A stretch of DNA of 64,000 bases from NCBI RefSeq assembly GCF_004115975.1, contig NZ_SDDZ01000007.1:62001-126000 (forward strand), read 5' to 3'. A program made the position numbers and the translations under genes. This DNA is from Gelidibacter gilvus. Lineage in GTDB: Bacteria > Bacteroidota > Bacteroidia > Flavobacteriales > Flavobacteriaceae. Positions within the stretch are counted from its first letter, which is position 1. The number at the start of each line of letters is the position of its first letter. Under the pieces are notes generated by a model, which was not told the origin of the DNA, did no database searches, and saw only the letters and a list, made by a program, of their open reading frames with translations. Of this stretch, positions 35,162 to 44,532 are shown piece by piece.

Positions 35162-36073
35162 TTACCATAGATTAGTTGGATACACGCCCTGTTCCTTTAA
35201 TTTCGCGATAGCAGCTTCAACTCTTTCCTTATCTTCTAAATAAGTCACTCCAAACCATTGCGCGTCAGATTTTAAAACCTTTACACTCGCTTTTTTTGAT
35301 CTCAGAATTTCATTGACCACGTAAGGAATAAAGAATTCTGCTTTAGGATTATTCTTGTTGACCTCTAAAAACGCGTCAAACAACTCTCCTCCAAACTCAA
35401 AGCATCTTGGTGTAAAACCCCAAAAGTTCATAGATACTATTGTATCGCCATCTATAGGAATGAATTTCCCATTGGCGTCCTTGCGCATAAGTTGCCCGTC
35501 AGTTTTTTCAATATGTGTGCGTTCTGTCACATCTTTCAAATAACCATGTTCATCCACTTCACATTCCCCTCTGGCCACATAACCATGATCTGAAACTGTA
35601 TTTTTAAGCAGATAAGCCATCATATTGAATTCATAGGAATCTTTATCGGTTTCCGATAAGGTCTTGGCCATGGTCATGAACGCTTCCCTTCCATAAAAAT
35701 CATCCGCATTAATGATGGCAAAATTTTCTTGCACAGCATCTTTCGCCATTAATAGAGCATGACCTGTACCCCAAGGTTTTGTTCGCTTAGGATCTCTATA
35801 TTTTTTTGGAACGCTATCAAATTCTTGAAACACATAATCCACCTCAGCTTTCCCTTGTAGTTTTTTGCTGAAGATCTCTTTAAACTCGGCCTCAAAACTC
35901 TTTCGAATAATAAAAACAAACTTGCCAAATCCTGCCTGAAGAGCATCATATAGCGAAAAATCGATGATGGTGTCACCTTCTGGGGTAAATGGGTCCATTT
36001 GCTTTAAACCGCCATATCTGCTCCCCATCCCTGCTGCTAAAATGACTAATGTCGGTTTATTTGTTACTACCAT
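35162..36073 (-). CDS. Sugar-phosphate nucleotidyltransferase
   Basis: A 303-residue protein of the NTP-transferase fold: VILAAGMGSRYGGLKQMDPF is the nucleotide-binding signature, with IINADDFYG as the metal-binding block and WGTGHALLMAKD. It would join a sugar 1-phosphate to a nucleotide. The next gene encodes an anomeric sugar kinase that could supply the 1-phosphate. The start is 25 bases downstream of an 18-base palindrome, a likely LacI-type operator, so it is the first gene of the regulated amino-sugar operon. Sugar and nucleotide specificity are not evident. Confidence 0.86.
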   Translation of the reverse strand: MVVTNKPTLVILAAGMGSRYGGLKQMDPFTPEGDTIIDFSLYDALQAGFGKFVFIIRKSFEAEFKEIFSKKLQGKAEVDYVFQEFDSVPKKYRDPKRTKPWGTGHALLMAKDAVQENFAIINADDFYGREAFMTMAKTLSETDKDSYEFNMMAYLLKNTVSDHGYVARGECEVDEHGYLKDVTERTHIEKTDGQLMRKDANGKFIPIDGDTIVSMNFWGFTPRCFEFGGELFDAFLEVNKNNPKAEFFIPYVVNEILRSKKASVKVLKSDAQWFGVTYLEDKERVEAAIAKLKEQGVYPTNLW

Positions 36074-36097
36074 GTGTTTTATTTTAATTCTTAAATC

Positions 36098-36115
36098 ACC
36101 TCAATCGATTGAGGT
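36098..36115. promoter_or_regulatory. 18-base palindromic operator, probable LacI-family site
   Basis: ACCTCAATCGATTGAGGT is a perfect palindrome with a central CG, the usual form of LacI-family operators. It lies between the divergent nucleotidyltransferase gene (25 bases away) and lacI-type gene (154 bases away). A half-site-like ACCGATTGA follows at about 36149-36157. Binding by the product of 36269-37309 is inferred from position. Confidence 0.65.
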
Positions 36116-36268
36116 TCGAATGGAAATTAATGTAATTTGGACCGAGACAACCGATTGAAATATGACAATCCTACTTTATAATTTTGAATTGCAACATAAT
36201 TTTTCATAAATTGTGCTCGAACACAGTAATGCGAATATACACATCTCTTGTGTACTATACAAATGTGA

Positions 36269-37309
36269 ATGATGAAAAAATACACCATAAAAGATATCGC
36301 TCAATTGGCGGGAGTTTCTAAAGGGACTATTGATCGCGTCATCCATAACCGCGGCAACGTGGCAAAGGATGTTGAGGACAAGGTCAAACAATTGCTTGCG
36401 GATATTGATTACCAACCCAACCTCATCGCTAGAAACTTAAAAAACAATCGGATCTATCAAATTGGGGCTTTACTACCCGATCCAAAAAAAGATGCGTATT
36501 GGGAGGTGTGTTCTGATGGTATTCAACAAGCCCTGTCCGAATTCAGCGCTTTTGATATTCGATTAAATACCTTTTTATTTGATCCCACCGATACGAAGTC
36601 GTTCATGGAACATCATGAACTTCTGTTAGATTCCGCTCCCGATATGATCTTAATGGTTCCTCTATTTTATAAAGAAGCCAAAACTGTCTTGGAACACTAT
36701 AAAGCGTTGAATATTCAGGTGTGCACCTTTAACAATCAGATTGATGCTTCAATAGCCAGTTTTATAGGTCAGGATTTGTACCAAAGCGGACGGGTGGCCG
36801 CCAAACTCATGCATAGTATTATAGACAAAGGCGATATGGCCATCATCCATATTGATGAAAAATATAAAAATGCAGTGCACATGCAGGAAAAGGAAAAAGG
36901 TTTCAAAAGTTATTTTGACGATCTTGATGGTTTTACCGATGATATTTTAAAGTGCAAGATTAGATATACTGAAACTGAAGATAAACTGCGCGACTTTTTG
37001 AAAGACCATCCTAATTTGACCGGTATTTTTGTGACCAATTCAAAAGCTTTTCACGTGGCACGATTACTGGAATCTGAAAACAAAGGCCATATCAAGTTGG
37101 TAGGCTATGACTTATTATCGGAGAACGTCCATTACTTAAAAGATGGGGTGATCGATTTCTTGATCCATCAAAATCCCAGGCAGCAAGCTTATTTGGGTTT
37201 AAAATTTTTAATCGAAAACTTAGTGTTTGAAAAAGATATTCCGGGCAAGCATCTTCTCCCAATAGACATTATTAATTCAGAAAATGTCACGCCTTTTTTG
37301 AGAGCTTAA
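36269..37309 (+). CDS. LacI-family transcriptional regulator
   Basis: A 346-residue full-length regulator. The N-terminal helix-turn-helix is YTIKDIAQLAGVSKGTIDR followed by a hinge helix (QPNLIARNLKNN), then a periplasmic-binding-protein-like sensor domain (YQIGALLPDPKKDAYWEVCS ... IKLVGYDLLSENVHYLKD). The GTIDRVIHNRG variant places it with regulators of the RbsR/CytR-like group that respond to sugars. It is divergent from the amino-sugar operon, with the palindrome at 36098-36115 between. Start could be the second Met, 3 bases later. Its last 23 bases overlap the convergent gene. Confidence 0.92.
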   Translation: MMKKYTIKDIAQLAGVSKGTIDRVIHNRGNVAKDVEDKVKQLLADIDYQPNLIARNLKNNRIYQIGALLPDPKKDAYWEVCSDGIQQALSEFSAFDIRLNTFLFDPTDTKSFMEHHELLLDSAPDMILMVPLFYKEAKTVLEHYKALNIQVCTFNNQIDASIASFIGQDLYQSGRVAAKLMHSIIDKGDMAIIHIDEKYKNAVHMQEKEKGFKSYFDDLDGFTDDILKCKIRYTETEDKLRDFLKDHPNLTGIFVTNSKAFHVARLLESENKGHIKLVGYDLLSENVHYLKDGVIDFLIHQNPRQQAYLGLKFLIENLVFEKDIPGKHLLPIDIINSENVTPFLRA

Positions 37310-37949
37310 AATTCTCGAGTTTTAGTTTCCCAAAAGCTGATGCCGTATGAAAGTCTGGAGTTTCCGTTTGCGGATCTACCCAGGTAATCCAAGTTGGCTC
37401 AAACTGACCATTTTGCTTTTGATTGTATTTTGCTCGAAAAATTCCCGCTTCAATATGACCGTCATTTTGGATGAGCTTGAATCTTTTTAAGGCCTCCATA
37501 GAAATCGATAGTTCCACACTGAAAGAAGAAGACGTCATGTCGGATTTTATGGAAATATCCTGCTTTGGCCAATCCCACAGATAATCAAACACTCTATTTG
37601 GGCGTGCTATAAAATCCTGCAGCCTTGCCAACGGATCTATTTCAAGACAGTAATAAGGATCTAAGTGTTTATCAGATCTTAGAAACAGCTCCACACGATC
37701 GGAATTGTCCACACTTTTCTTTGTATCGTCCGTACTATCAATGTGCAATGAACTGTCATTCACTTTATAGGATACAAATAAATTCGTGCCGTCGTGCAAG
37801 GCTCTAAACTCGATATCTTCTACATCTTCAAAATGCCATGGTGATGAAAAATCATTTAAAACCATTGCTTTCTCCCATAACGGATGATTCGCCTTGCCGT
37901 TGATTTCCATATGATTGACATCAATCACCTTAACTTTATATGTTTTCAT
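37287..37949 (-). CDS. Carbohydrate-binding family 9-like (DOMON-type) protein
   Basis: A 220-residue protein with the CBM9-like pattern: NHPLWEKAMVLNDFSSPWHF, the FRALHDGTNLFVSYKVND strand pair, and SDRVELFLRS followed by YYCLEIDPLARLQDF. There is no signal peptide, unlike the secreted CBM9 domains of xylanases, so it probably works in the cytoplasm or is a stand-alone relative of unknown role. It is transcribed toward the LacI-type gene and overlaps its end by 23 bases. Confidence 0.75.
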   Translation of the reverse strand: MKTYKVKVIDVNHMEINGKANHPLWEKAMVLNDFSSPWHFEDVEDIEFRALHDGTNLFVSYKVNDSSLHIDSTDDTKKSVDNSDRVELFLRSDKHLDPYYCLEIDPLARLQDFIARPNRVFDYLWDWPKQDISIKSDMTSSSFSVELSISMEALKRFKLIQNDGHIEAGIFRAKYNQKQNGQFEPTWITWVDPQTETPDFHTASAFGKLKLENFKLSKKA

Positions 37950-38382
37950 AATATTAAAATCCGAATAAACGTGATGCCCATAAACACAATTCGGGATTAT
38001 GAGAATACCAAGATTAAAGTTACAATTATTGTCACAAATAAATGCATAAAATCACTCCCAACCTATATAACTCCGATTTAATAAAGCGTTCAAGTGATGG
38101 CCAATATCTTTCATCACTAAAAAATTAAAATCATTTTTAGACCATTATTTCTCTATCCTGTCAACATTCAAATCAGCTATAACGGCATCATTTAATTGCT
38201 AGTCAACTTCTAAAAAACAGGTTACTTATCACTCCACAATCTGACCAATAAAAGATGAGATCATCCTAAGAATAGGGATGACAAATTGATATCAATAAAA
38301 ATATAATTCAATACATTTGCACCGAATTTTGGCACCTAGTTCATAAGTGTCAGGAATTTCAATTCTTTAGTATTTCAGAAGT
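37950..38382. other. Divergent intergenic region with a promoter for the UPF0316 gene
   Basis: 433 bases between the CBM9-like gene (minus) and the UPF0316 gene (plus). A promoter of the phylum-specific type is visible at 38286-38319. The rest is AT-rich without an evident gene, hairpin terminator or repeat. Confidence 0.45.
38286..38319 (+). promoter_or_regulatory. Bacteroidota-type promoter for the UPF0316 gene
   Basis: TACATTTG at 38312-38319 fits the TAnnTTTG -7 box. TTG at 38286-38288 is a possible -33 box with a 23-base spacer, at the long end of the accepted range. Transcription would start about 56 bases before the ATG at 38383. Confidence 0.5.
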
Positions 38383-38985
38383 ATGGAACAATTTTTTTAT
38401 GATAATTTCGGCGTCAGTGAGAACACGCTCAACTACGTGATTATTCCGTTATTAATATTTATCGCAAGGATTGGGGACGTCTCCATATCTACCATTCGAA
38501 TCCTGTTTGTGATGAGCGGCAAAAGGAATATTGCGCCATTCTTAGGGTTCTTTGAAGCGTTGATTTGGCTATTGGCCATCGGGCAGATCATTAGCAATAT
38601 AGATAACGCCTTATCCTATGTTGCCTATGCCAGCGGCTTTGCAGTGGGAACTTTTGTAGGCATGTACATTGAGGAAAAACTTGCCATTGGCCGGGTCGTT
38701 TTAAGATTGATCACCAAAGAACCAGTGCACGAACTGTTGACTTTTTTGAGCGATAATAATTATCGTTATTCCATTTTGGATGCTGAAGGGAAAACTGGAA
38801 AAGTCAACGTGGTATTCTTGGTTTTAAAAAGAGAAAACTTAAAGCATTTAACTGAAGCCATCAACAGATATCATCCAAGTGCATTCTATACTATAGAAGG
38901 CGTGAAAATGGTAAACGAAGTCAATCTCATTGATGATAGCCCGAGACAAATTGGCTTTTGGGGTTTACAACTAAAGAGGAAGTAA
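38383..38985 (+). CDS. UPF0316 membrane protein (DUF5698 plus DUF2179)
   Basis: A 200-residue protein. Three hydrophobic segments fill residues about 18-100 (VIIPLLIFIARIGDVS, then an APFLGFFEALIWLLAIG stretch and an ASGFAVGTFVGMYIEE segment), and the C-terminal DUF2179 domain follows (ITKEPVHELLTFLSDNNYRY ... YHPSAFYTIEGVK). DUF2179-type domains are thought to bind a small ligand; the function of the family is not established. It has its own promoter and stands alone between divergent and convergent neighbours. Confidence 0.85.
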   Translation: MEQFFYDNFGVSENTLNYVIIPLLIFIARIGDVSISTIRILFVMSGKRNIAPFLGFFEALIWLLAIGQIISNIDNALSYVAYASGFAVGTFVGMYIEEKLAIGRVVLRLITKEPVHELLTFLSDNNYRYSILDAEGKTGKVNVVFLVLKRENLKHLTEAINRYHPSAFYTIEGVKMVNEVNLIDDSPRQIGFWGLQLKRK

Positions 38986-39042
38986 TACAAGGATAAGAAC
39001 GCATCCGATTCGGTCTTCTTATTTAAAAAACTTGAGCGAAAA

Positions 39043-40617
39043 TCAGTTCGCAATACCAGATTTTTTCAGTTTTGTGAGCTTTTCCTTAAAATCAATGACG
39101 CGATAAGGAAATTTTGATGCGAGGTTTTCTTGTTCATTCGGGTCATTTTTCAGATGAAACAATTGTGGTTCCATTTGAAAACCGGTTTCAATGATAGGTC
39201 CCCATGGCACTAATTTTGGACCATCTATAGGCTCAATATATTTCCATTCGCCTTCAATATAAGATAAAGGGCCTCGAATACTTTCTTGTATCAGTGCGGT
39301 TCTTCCAATGGTATTTTCGCCTAAAAGAACATCTAAGGCATTTTGACTATCAATGACATCCTCATACACTTTATCCACACCCGCCAAAGCTGCGAACGTC
39401 CTTAAAAAATCTACCTGACTCACAAGAGCCCTAGAAACCGTTCCTTTTCTATTACCATCTGGCCAACGAATGATTAACGGTACTTTTGTGCCGCCATCGT
39501 AGGCGCTGTATTTACCACCACGCAAACCTCCCGTAGGTTTATGGTTCCCCAACAATTCTCTGGCTTGATCCTGGTATCCATCATCTATAACGGGACCATT
39601 ATCACTAGAGAAAATGATGATCGTGTTGTCCAATAAATTTTGTTCCTTAAGTGTATTGACAATTTCATTGACGGTCCAATCCAATTGCAAAATAACATCA
39701 CCTCTTGGTCCCATTCCACTTTTTCCTTGAAACATGGCGTTGGCCACTCTTGGTACGTGAATGTCGTGAGTGGAAAGAAATAAAAAGAAAGGTTGCTCTT
39801 TACTTGAATTGATAAATTTCTTGGATTTATCAACCAATTCCATAGGAATGGTCTCGTCATCCCACAAAGCGGCCTTTCCACCTTGCATAAATCCAATTCT
39901 GCTAATGCCATTAACGATGGTATGGTTATGGCCGTGAGAAGGTTTCATGGTTAACAACTCTGGATTTTCCTTGCCTGTAGGCCAATTTCCAATCTTTTCT
40001 TTATAACTCACTGAAATGGGATCATTAGGATCCAAGTTGACCACATGATGGTTTTCAACAAACACGCACGGAACTCTATCGCCAGTTGCAGGAATCAAAT
40101 ACGAATAATCAAAACCAATTTCCAAGGGTCCAGGACTGATTTTCCCATTCCAATCTGGTCCGTTTTCATCGCCCAAACCTAAATGCCATTTCCCAACAAC
40201 TCCCGTTTTATAACCAGCACTTTTTAAAACACCCGGTAAAGTAGTCCTTTTGGTATCTATTAAAAGGGATTCATCTCCTCTTGCCACCTCAGTTCCTTTT
40301 TTACGCCAGGCATAATCTCCTGTTAATAATGAATATCTTGATGGCGTACAGGTTGCGGCTGTGGCATAGGCATTGGTAAATAAGATGCCCTCATCAGCCA
40401 ATGCATCTATAGCGGGCGTAGAAACTTCTGTCGCGCCATAACTACTGAGGTCACCATAACCTAAATCGTCAGTGTAAATGAAAACTATATTGGGCTTTTG
40501 TTGATCCTTAATGGTAGGTGCTGCATCCGATTTATTTCCTTCGGATTTATCCTTACAACCAAAGATCATAAAAGCAAGACATATGAAAATTAAATAAGAC
40601 TGGTTTTTTAAGGTCAT
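39043..40617 (-). CDS. Sulfatase (S1 family, formylglycine type), lipoprotein
   Basis: A 524-residue protein with lipobox AFMIFGC. It has the sulfatase start NIVFIYTDDLGYGDLSSYG (metal Asp pair), the formylglycine signature CTPSRYSLLTG, where the Cys is converted by a maturase, and FSSDNGPVIDDGY near residue 330. The closest general type is arylsulfatase A/ N-acetylgalactosamine-6-sulfatase-like. Marine Bacteroidota use such enzymes to desulfate algal and animal glycans. It stands alone, but with the fucosidases and amino-sugar cluster in the same region a sulfated fucose- or hexosamine-containing glycan is a reasonable, unproven target. Confidence 0.9.
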   Translation of the reverse strand: MTLKNQSYLIFICLAFMIFGCKDKSEGNKSDAAPTIKDQQKPNIVFIYTDDLGYGDLSSYGATEVSTPAIDALADEGILFTNAYATAATCTPSRYSLLTGDYAWRKKGTEVARGDESLLIDTKRTTLPGVLKSAGYKTGVVGKWHLGLGDENGPDWNGKISPGPLEIGFDYSYLIPATGDRVPCVFVENHHVVNLDPNDPISVSYKEKIGNWPTGKENPELLTMKPSHGHNHTIVNGISRIGFMQGGKAALWDDETIPMELVDKSKKFINSSKEQPFFLFLSTHDIHVPRVANAMFQGKSGMGPRGDVILQLDWTVNEIVNTLKEQNLLDNTIIIFSSDNGPVIDDGYQDQARELLGNHKPTGGLRGGKYSAYDGGTKVPLIIRWPDGNRKGTVSRALVSQVDFLRTFAALAGVDKVYEDVIDSQNALDVLLGENTIGRTALIQESIRGPLSYIEGEWKYIEPIDGPKLVPWGPIIETGFQMEPQLFHLKNDPNEQENLASKFPYRVIDFKEKLTKLKKSGIAN

Positions 40618-40924
40618 AATTAATATTTAAAAGAGTTTTAAACCTTTCACTTGAAGATCTTGAGCTGGAAGAAGGTAAAATCGCAGTTCAAAAAATTCGT
40701 TGTTGTTGGTTTTAAAACACCAAGATATTAATTTTTCATGGGCTCAAACCTTATTGTATTTAGATTTCATAGACGTGGCTGGGAATCCATTTGAATCCTT
40801 ATCTAAAAATGAAGATGTTATAAATGAGATGGATTAAAAAAACTCAAGAGAAGCATTCATCTAAAGCATGGAATTGTCAAAATAAAAGAAACCTTTTTGA
40901 GGCTTTATTCAGAAGAATTGGAGA
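40618..40924. other. Intergenic region, possible gene remnant
   Basis: 307 bases between the patatin and sulfatase genes. A plus-strand frame without an ATG runs to TAA at 40835-40837 and reads like protein at its end (HQDINFSWAQTLLYLDFID, then NPFESLSKNED), which may be the tail of a decayed gene or chance. A weak hairpin followed on the minus strand by TTTTATTTT near 40880 could end sulfatase transcription. Confidence 0.25.
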
Positions 40925-41692
40925 TTATTTAAATTTATCCAAGTCATAATTCAGAAGCGCAGTTTTGGCCGCGTTATATCCAATTTCAACAATCGCATCG
41001 ATGTTTTTCTTATCAAAAGTTCCGAATGCGTTCAATTCAGAAGGAGCAATCATAAGGTCACATTCAGCAAATTTATGCTGATTTTCTAAAACCGATTTCA
41101 CCCTAAACACGCGTTCCACTACATTGTGGGAATGCTTCAAATCTTTTATGGTCAGCACATCAAATCCATCCACATAAACGCCAATAATCCGATCACATTT
41201 TTTCTTTAGAGGTTCCAAAGGAAAGTTGTTAAGCGCTCCCCCATCGATATAATAAGAACTTTTAATTTTTACCGGCGCAAATAAACCAGGAAAGGCAGCA
41301 GATGCCAAAACAGGTTTAATGAGTTCACCTTTTTCAAATATTTTAAGTTTTCCACTCAAGATATTGGTCGCCGTAATAAAGAGTTTCTTTTTTAAAAACG
41401 AAAAATCGTCATCTTTTAGATAGACTTTAAAATCCTCATGAAATTTTTCGGCATCAATAAATCCAGGTTTATTGATGGCATATTTTCTAATGTTCATGAG
41501 TTGCACTTCCTTAAAAAACGCCAAAATCTCTTCCCAACCATAGCCGTATGCATACAGTGAACCTACAATAGCTCCCGCACTTGAACCTGCAATATGAGTG
41601 GGATAAATTTGATGTTCTTCAAGCGCTCGGATGACGCCAATATGGGCGGCTCCTCGCATCCCGCCACCAGATAAAACTAAACCAATATTCAT
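40925..41692 (-). CDS. Patatin-like phospholipase
   Basis: A 255-residue cytoplasmic-looking patatin: the oxyanion motif LSGGGMRGAAHIG at the N-terminus, the nucleophile elbow GSSAGAIVGS, and the catalytic Asp in DGGALNNFPLEP. This Ser-Asp dyad hydrolyses acyl esters of phospholipids or other lipids. The form is the short bacterial RssA-like type without added domains. It is flanked by unrelated genes and no operon partner is obvious. Confidence 0.92.
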   Translation of the reverse strand: MNIGLVLSGGGMRGAAHIGVIRALEEHQIYPTHIAGSSAGAIVGSLYAYGYGWEEILAFFKEVQLMNIRKYAINKPGFIDAEKFHEDFKVYLKDDDFSFLKKKLFITATNILSGKLKIFEKGELIKPVLASAAFPGLFAPVKIKSSYYIDGGALNNFPLEPLKKKCDRIIGVYVDGFDVLTIKDLKHSHNVVERVFRVKSVLENQHKFAECDLMIAPSELNAFGTFDKKNIDAIVEIGYNAAKTALLNYDLDKFK

Positions 41693-41748
41693 AAGATCTC
41701 TTTAACTAGATGGATGGTTCTATTTTAAAAAACATGTGAAATGATTTT

Positions 41749-42648
41749 CTATCTACTGGGCTGATTTTTATCCAAAGTCAAAAGGTTAGCATTGGACTTC
41801 TTTAGAACCGATAGCAATTCTACAAGCGGAAGTTCGATAGAGTAAGAGCCTGTGTAAGAAGGGCACATGACGCAGTCATCAAAATAAAACTCAACTTGAT
41901 TATCATTGATCACAAAGTTGTTTTTACTTTCAAAAAAATCGGATGGCGATAATTCCCAACAGTCATAATACAGTTCAGAATTTTGAATTTTTTCAATAAT
42001 TTTATCATTCATAATCCTTAATAACTCGTCTTCAGAACCTGGATTAAAAAAGTCTTCATATGTCATAAAAACACCTTTATTCAAATCGAAATTGAAGCAG
42101 TCAAAAGAATAGCTGGGATGCATGGCGCCCGAATAAAAATCCTCCTTATAAAATAGGACACTTACCAATTGATCATTAACAATGTATATTTTGTAATCTA
42201 TAAATCGGTCCTCTCTAAAATTTATAGCTTCTATACTATCACATAACATTTTACTGGCTTCTATGTCTGAAACCGTCTGTTTGATATTCACATAGTAATC
42301 ATTGATAAATTCGTTGAAATTCCGGTTTGAAGCCTTTAGCGTTTCATCAAGTTGTGGATATTTGAAATTGATCGTGTAGTCCGGTTGCTGTATTTGATAG
42401 GTTTTGTCGATGATCAACTTCTGAAATTCTGATCTTTGGTCCCTTTTTTCAATTAATTCCTTCTGTTTAAATTCGATGGAAACGGACCTATTCAAAGAAT
42501 TGATACCTCCTTCTCCAATTTGAAGCGTATCTGTAGCAAGTGGCACAGTTTGTTCAGTGTCCTCAATATCAAGATTACTGTCCTCACGCTTATCATTTTT
42601 ACAACTTGCAAGCAAAAGAACCACTAAGATTAGGTTTAAATATTTCAT
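41749..42648 (-). CDS. Lipoprotein with DUF4163/DUF3298-type domain
   Basis: A 299-residue lipoprotein (lipobox VLLLASC). The second half matches the RsiV-like DUF3298 pattern: YKIYIVNDQLVSVLFYKEDF, GAMHPSYSFDCFNFDLNKG, EDFFNPGSEDELLRI, and a terminal strand set ending in YSIELPLVEL. The N-terminal third is low in conserved features. Proteins of this family sit in the envelope, and RsiV binds lysozyme, but most members have no known role. It lies between the patatin gene and the site-2 protease gene on the same strand. Confidence 0.75.
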   Translation of the reverse strand: MKYLNLILVVLLLASCKNDKREDSNLDIEDTEQTVPLATDTLQIGEGGINSLNRSVSIEFKQKELIEKRDQRSEFQKLIIDKTYQIQQPDYTINFKYPQLDETLKASNRNFNEFINDYYVNIKQTVSDIEASKMLCDSIEAINFREDRFIDYKIYIVNDQLVSVLFYKEDFYSGAMHPSYSFDCFNFDLNKGVFMTYEDFFNPGSEDELLRIMNDKIIEKIQNSELYYDCWELSPSDFFESKNNFVINDNQVEFYFDDCVMCPSYTGSYSIELPLVELLSVLKKSNANLLTLDKNQPSR

Positions 42649-42763
42649 GTACGCTTAATTAAAATTTGGTTTGGTTTCGTTTCATTCTGTAATCCCATAG
42701 ATTTTAAGAATAAATCATTAGCACTGCAATTTATACAATGCAACCATCATTCACCTAAAAATT

Positions 42764-43852
42764 TTAGTATTTCAATCGGTCTTCCATCAGTAAAAACTCG
42801 TGCAGATTGTCAAAATCAATAGCACCAACCAATTCGTTCTTCTCTGTAACAGGAAAAAAGGGATGCGTTTCCTCCTGCATGAGTCGATAAGCGACGGAAA
42901 GTTCTTCTTTGGTTTCCATGGTTTTAAAATTGGTAGTCATGACCTCTTGGACCAAAAGACTTCTTTTATTGGAGTTTTCAATAATGTCCTTATGATACAA
43001 AAGCCCTACAATTTTCTTATTTTTAACGACGACAAAATTAGTTTCAGATCCTCTTAGAATCACTCGGATCACATCTTCCATAGTCTCTTTAGGATCAAAA
43101 ACCGTGATGTTTTTTAACATAGCGTCCCTCACCAAATAGCCTTTGAGCAAATCGATTTGATGGACCACTTGGTTTTCGCTAAAACTCCCGATCAAAAGAA
43201 ATAAAGACAAGAACAATAAGATTGGGTTAAATAATAAGCCCGTCAGCAATAAGAAAATGGCAATAACATGACTTATTGTGGTGGCTATACGTGTTGCTGT
43301 AACACGACTGAACTTGAAATCCAATACTGCTCTCAAGATTCGGCCACCATCCAAAGGAAAAGCGGGTATCAAATTGAATACAGCCAAGGTTATATTCACA
43401 ATAAAAAGAAAGAAAAGAAAGTTTTTAAAAGAAAACTCATTGAGAAGGGTAAAATATTCCAAGAAATTATACCCGATATAATCGCTCACTGGGATTGCAA
43501 AAAAGAGGATGCCCGCTATAATGATATTTACCAAAGGACCAGCCAAGGTGATCAAAAGTTCTTCTTTAGGCGATTCGGTTGTTTTGTCCACAGTTGAAAT
43601 ACCTCCAACCGGCAAGAGCACCATCTTTGTTGTTTTAATGCCAAATTTCCGCGCTGCCAATAAATGGCCCATTTCGTGCAGCAGCACACAAATCATGACC
43701 GCAAGGACAAATTGAAGGTTAAATAAAACACGGTCAACAGAGGCGCCACTTAATACTTCACTTAAAACAATCCATACCGTCAGTAGGAAAAATGTCCAAT
43801 GAAGTTGAATTTCTGTTCCGTAGTATTTACCTAACTTTAAATTAGCACTCAT
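42764..43852 (-). CDS. Site-2 protease family zinc metalloprotease with CBS domains
   Basis: A 362-residue integral membrane protein. The zinc motif HEMGH is at residues 59-63 inside a membrane segment; the third ligand Asp lies in NLIPAFPLDGGRIL. Six or so hydrophobic segments fill the first 225 residues, and two CBS domains follow (RDAMLKNITVFDPKETMED and QEVMTTNFKTMETKEE). This is the SpoIVFB/M50B-CBS architecture, in which intramembrane cleavage may be tuned by nucleotide binding at the CBS pair. The substrate is unknown; membrane-bound regulators such as the FecR protein at 57886 are possible but unsupported. Confidence 0.92.
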   Translation of the reverse strand: MSANLKLGKYYGTEIQLHWTFFLLTVWIVLSEVLSGASVDRVLFNLQFVLAVMICVLLHEMGHLLAARKFGIKTTKMVLLPVGGISTVDKTTESPKEELLITLAGPLVNIIIAGILFFAIPVSDYIGYNFLEYFTLLNEFSFKNFLFFLFIVNITLAVFNLIPAFPLDGGRILRAVLDFKFSRVTATRIATTISHVIAIFLLLTGLLFNPILLFLSLFLLIGSFSENQVVHQIDLLKGYLVRDAMLKNITVFDPKETMEDVIRVILRGSETNFVVVKNKKIVGLLYHKDIIENSNKRSLLVQEVMTTNFKTMETKEELSVAYRLMQEETHPFFPVTEKNELVGAIDFDNLHEFLLMEDRLKY

Positions 43853-43914
43853 AATATGATTCCTTGATTTGTAAGCATTAATAAATTATCAAACTAATAA
43901 AAAAGGGATGCGGT

Positions 43915-44532
43915 TTATTCAACTTTTAAAATCGACCATTTCTTCTGTGCATTCATCACTGCAAACATGGTGTTAGAAAGTGCTTTGGAATAGATTGCTG
44001 GTGGTTTTCTTAGGCTTTCTGCCGATAGGGTAATATGCACAGGTTCTTGAGTCAAATAGGTGATGACTTCGCCATTTGGGTTGATGGCCACCTCAAAATA
44101 GTCGTAATTTACAACCGGTTTATTCAATGCGATATTCTGTGATAGCTCGTTTCTTCTTAGCACCAAAACAATGGCGGCATCATCTTTAAAGTTTGTCGCA
44201 TTCAAGTATTGGGGTTCAATTACCGTTTTTCCTGATCGGTCAATGTATCCATAATAATTAATGCCATCCTTTCTTTGAGTGATGAGCGATCTGCCATTAT
44301 GGAAGATAGGAAAACTGCCATCGGCTGTTTTGGTAATCACCAAATCATCCCTAAAATTGATGACAAAGTTGCCTTCAGAATTGACAAATCCCCATTGGCT
44401 TCCCTTTTTAACAGCCACCATCTCATCATTCATTGGCGATACAAAGTCGGCATCAACCATACTTTGGGAATAAAGAACGGATGTAAAAACTAGCATTAAA
44501 AAACTTAAAAAATGTGAACGTTTCATGATCAT
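43915..44532 (-). CDS. WG-repeat-containing secreted protein
   Basis: A 205-residue protein with a signal peptide (FLSFLMLVFTSVLYSQ). It shows WG-type repeats: KKGSQWGFVNSEGNFVINF and YYGYIDRSGKTVIEPQY. WG repeats build beta-structures of unknown function in many envelope proteins. It lies 62 bases upstream of the site-2 protease gene on the same strand and may be transcribed with it. Confidence 0.75.
   Translation of the reverse strand: MIMKRSHFLSFLMLVFTSVLYSQSMVDADFVSPMNDEMVAVKKGSQWGFVNSEGNFVINFRDDLVITKTADGSFPIFHNGRSLITQRKDGINYYGYIDRSGKTVIEPQYLNATNFKDDAAIVLVLRRNELSQNIALNKPVVNYDYFEVAINPNGEVITYLTQEPVHITLSAESLRKPPAIYSKALSNTMFAVMNAQKKWSILKVE

Noticed and set aside
40690-40837. Possible gene remnant on the plus strand
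   Set aside because: The frame has no start codon and no recognised homology; kept only as a note in the intergenic entry.
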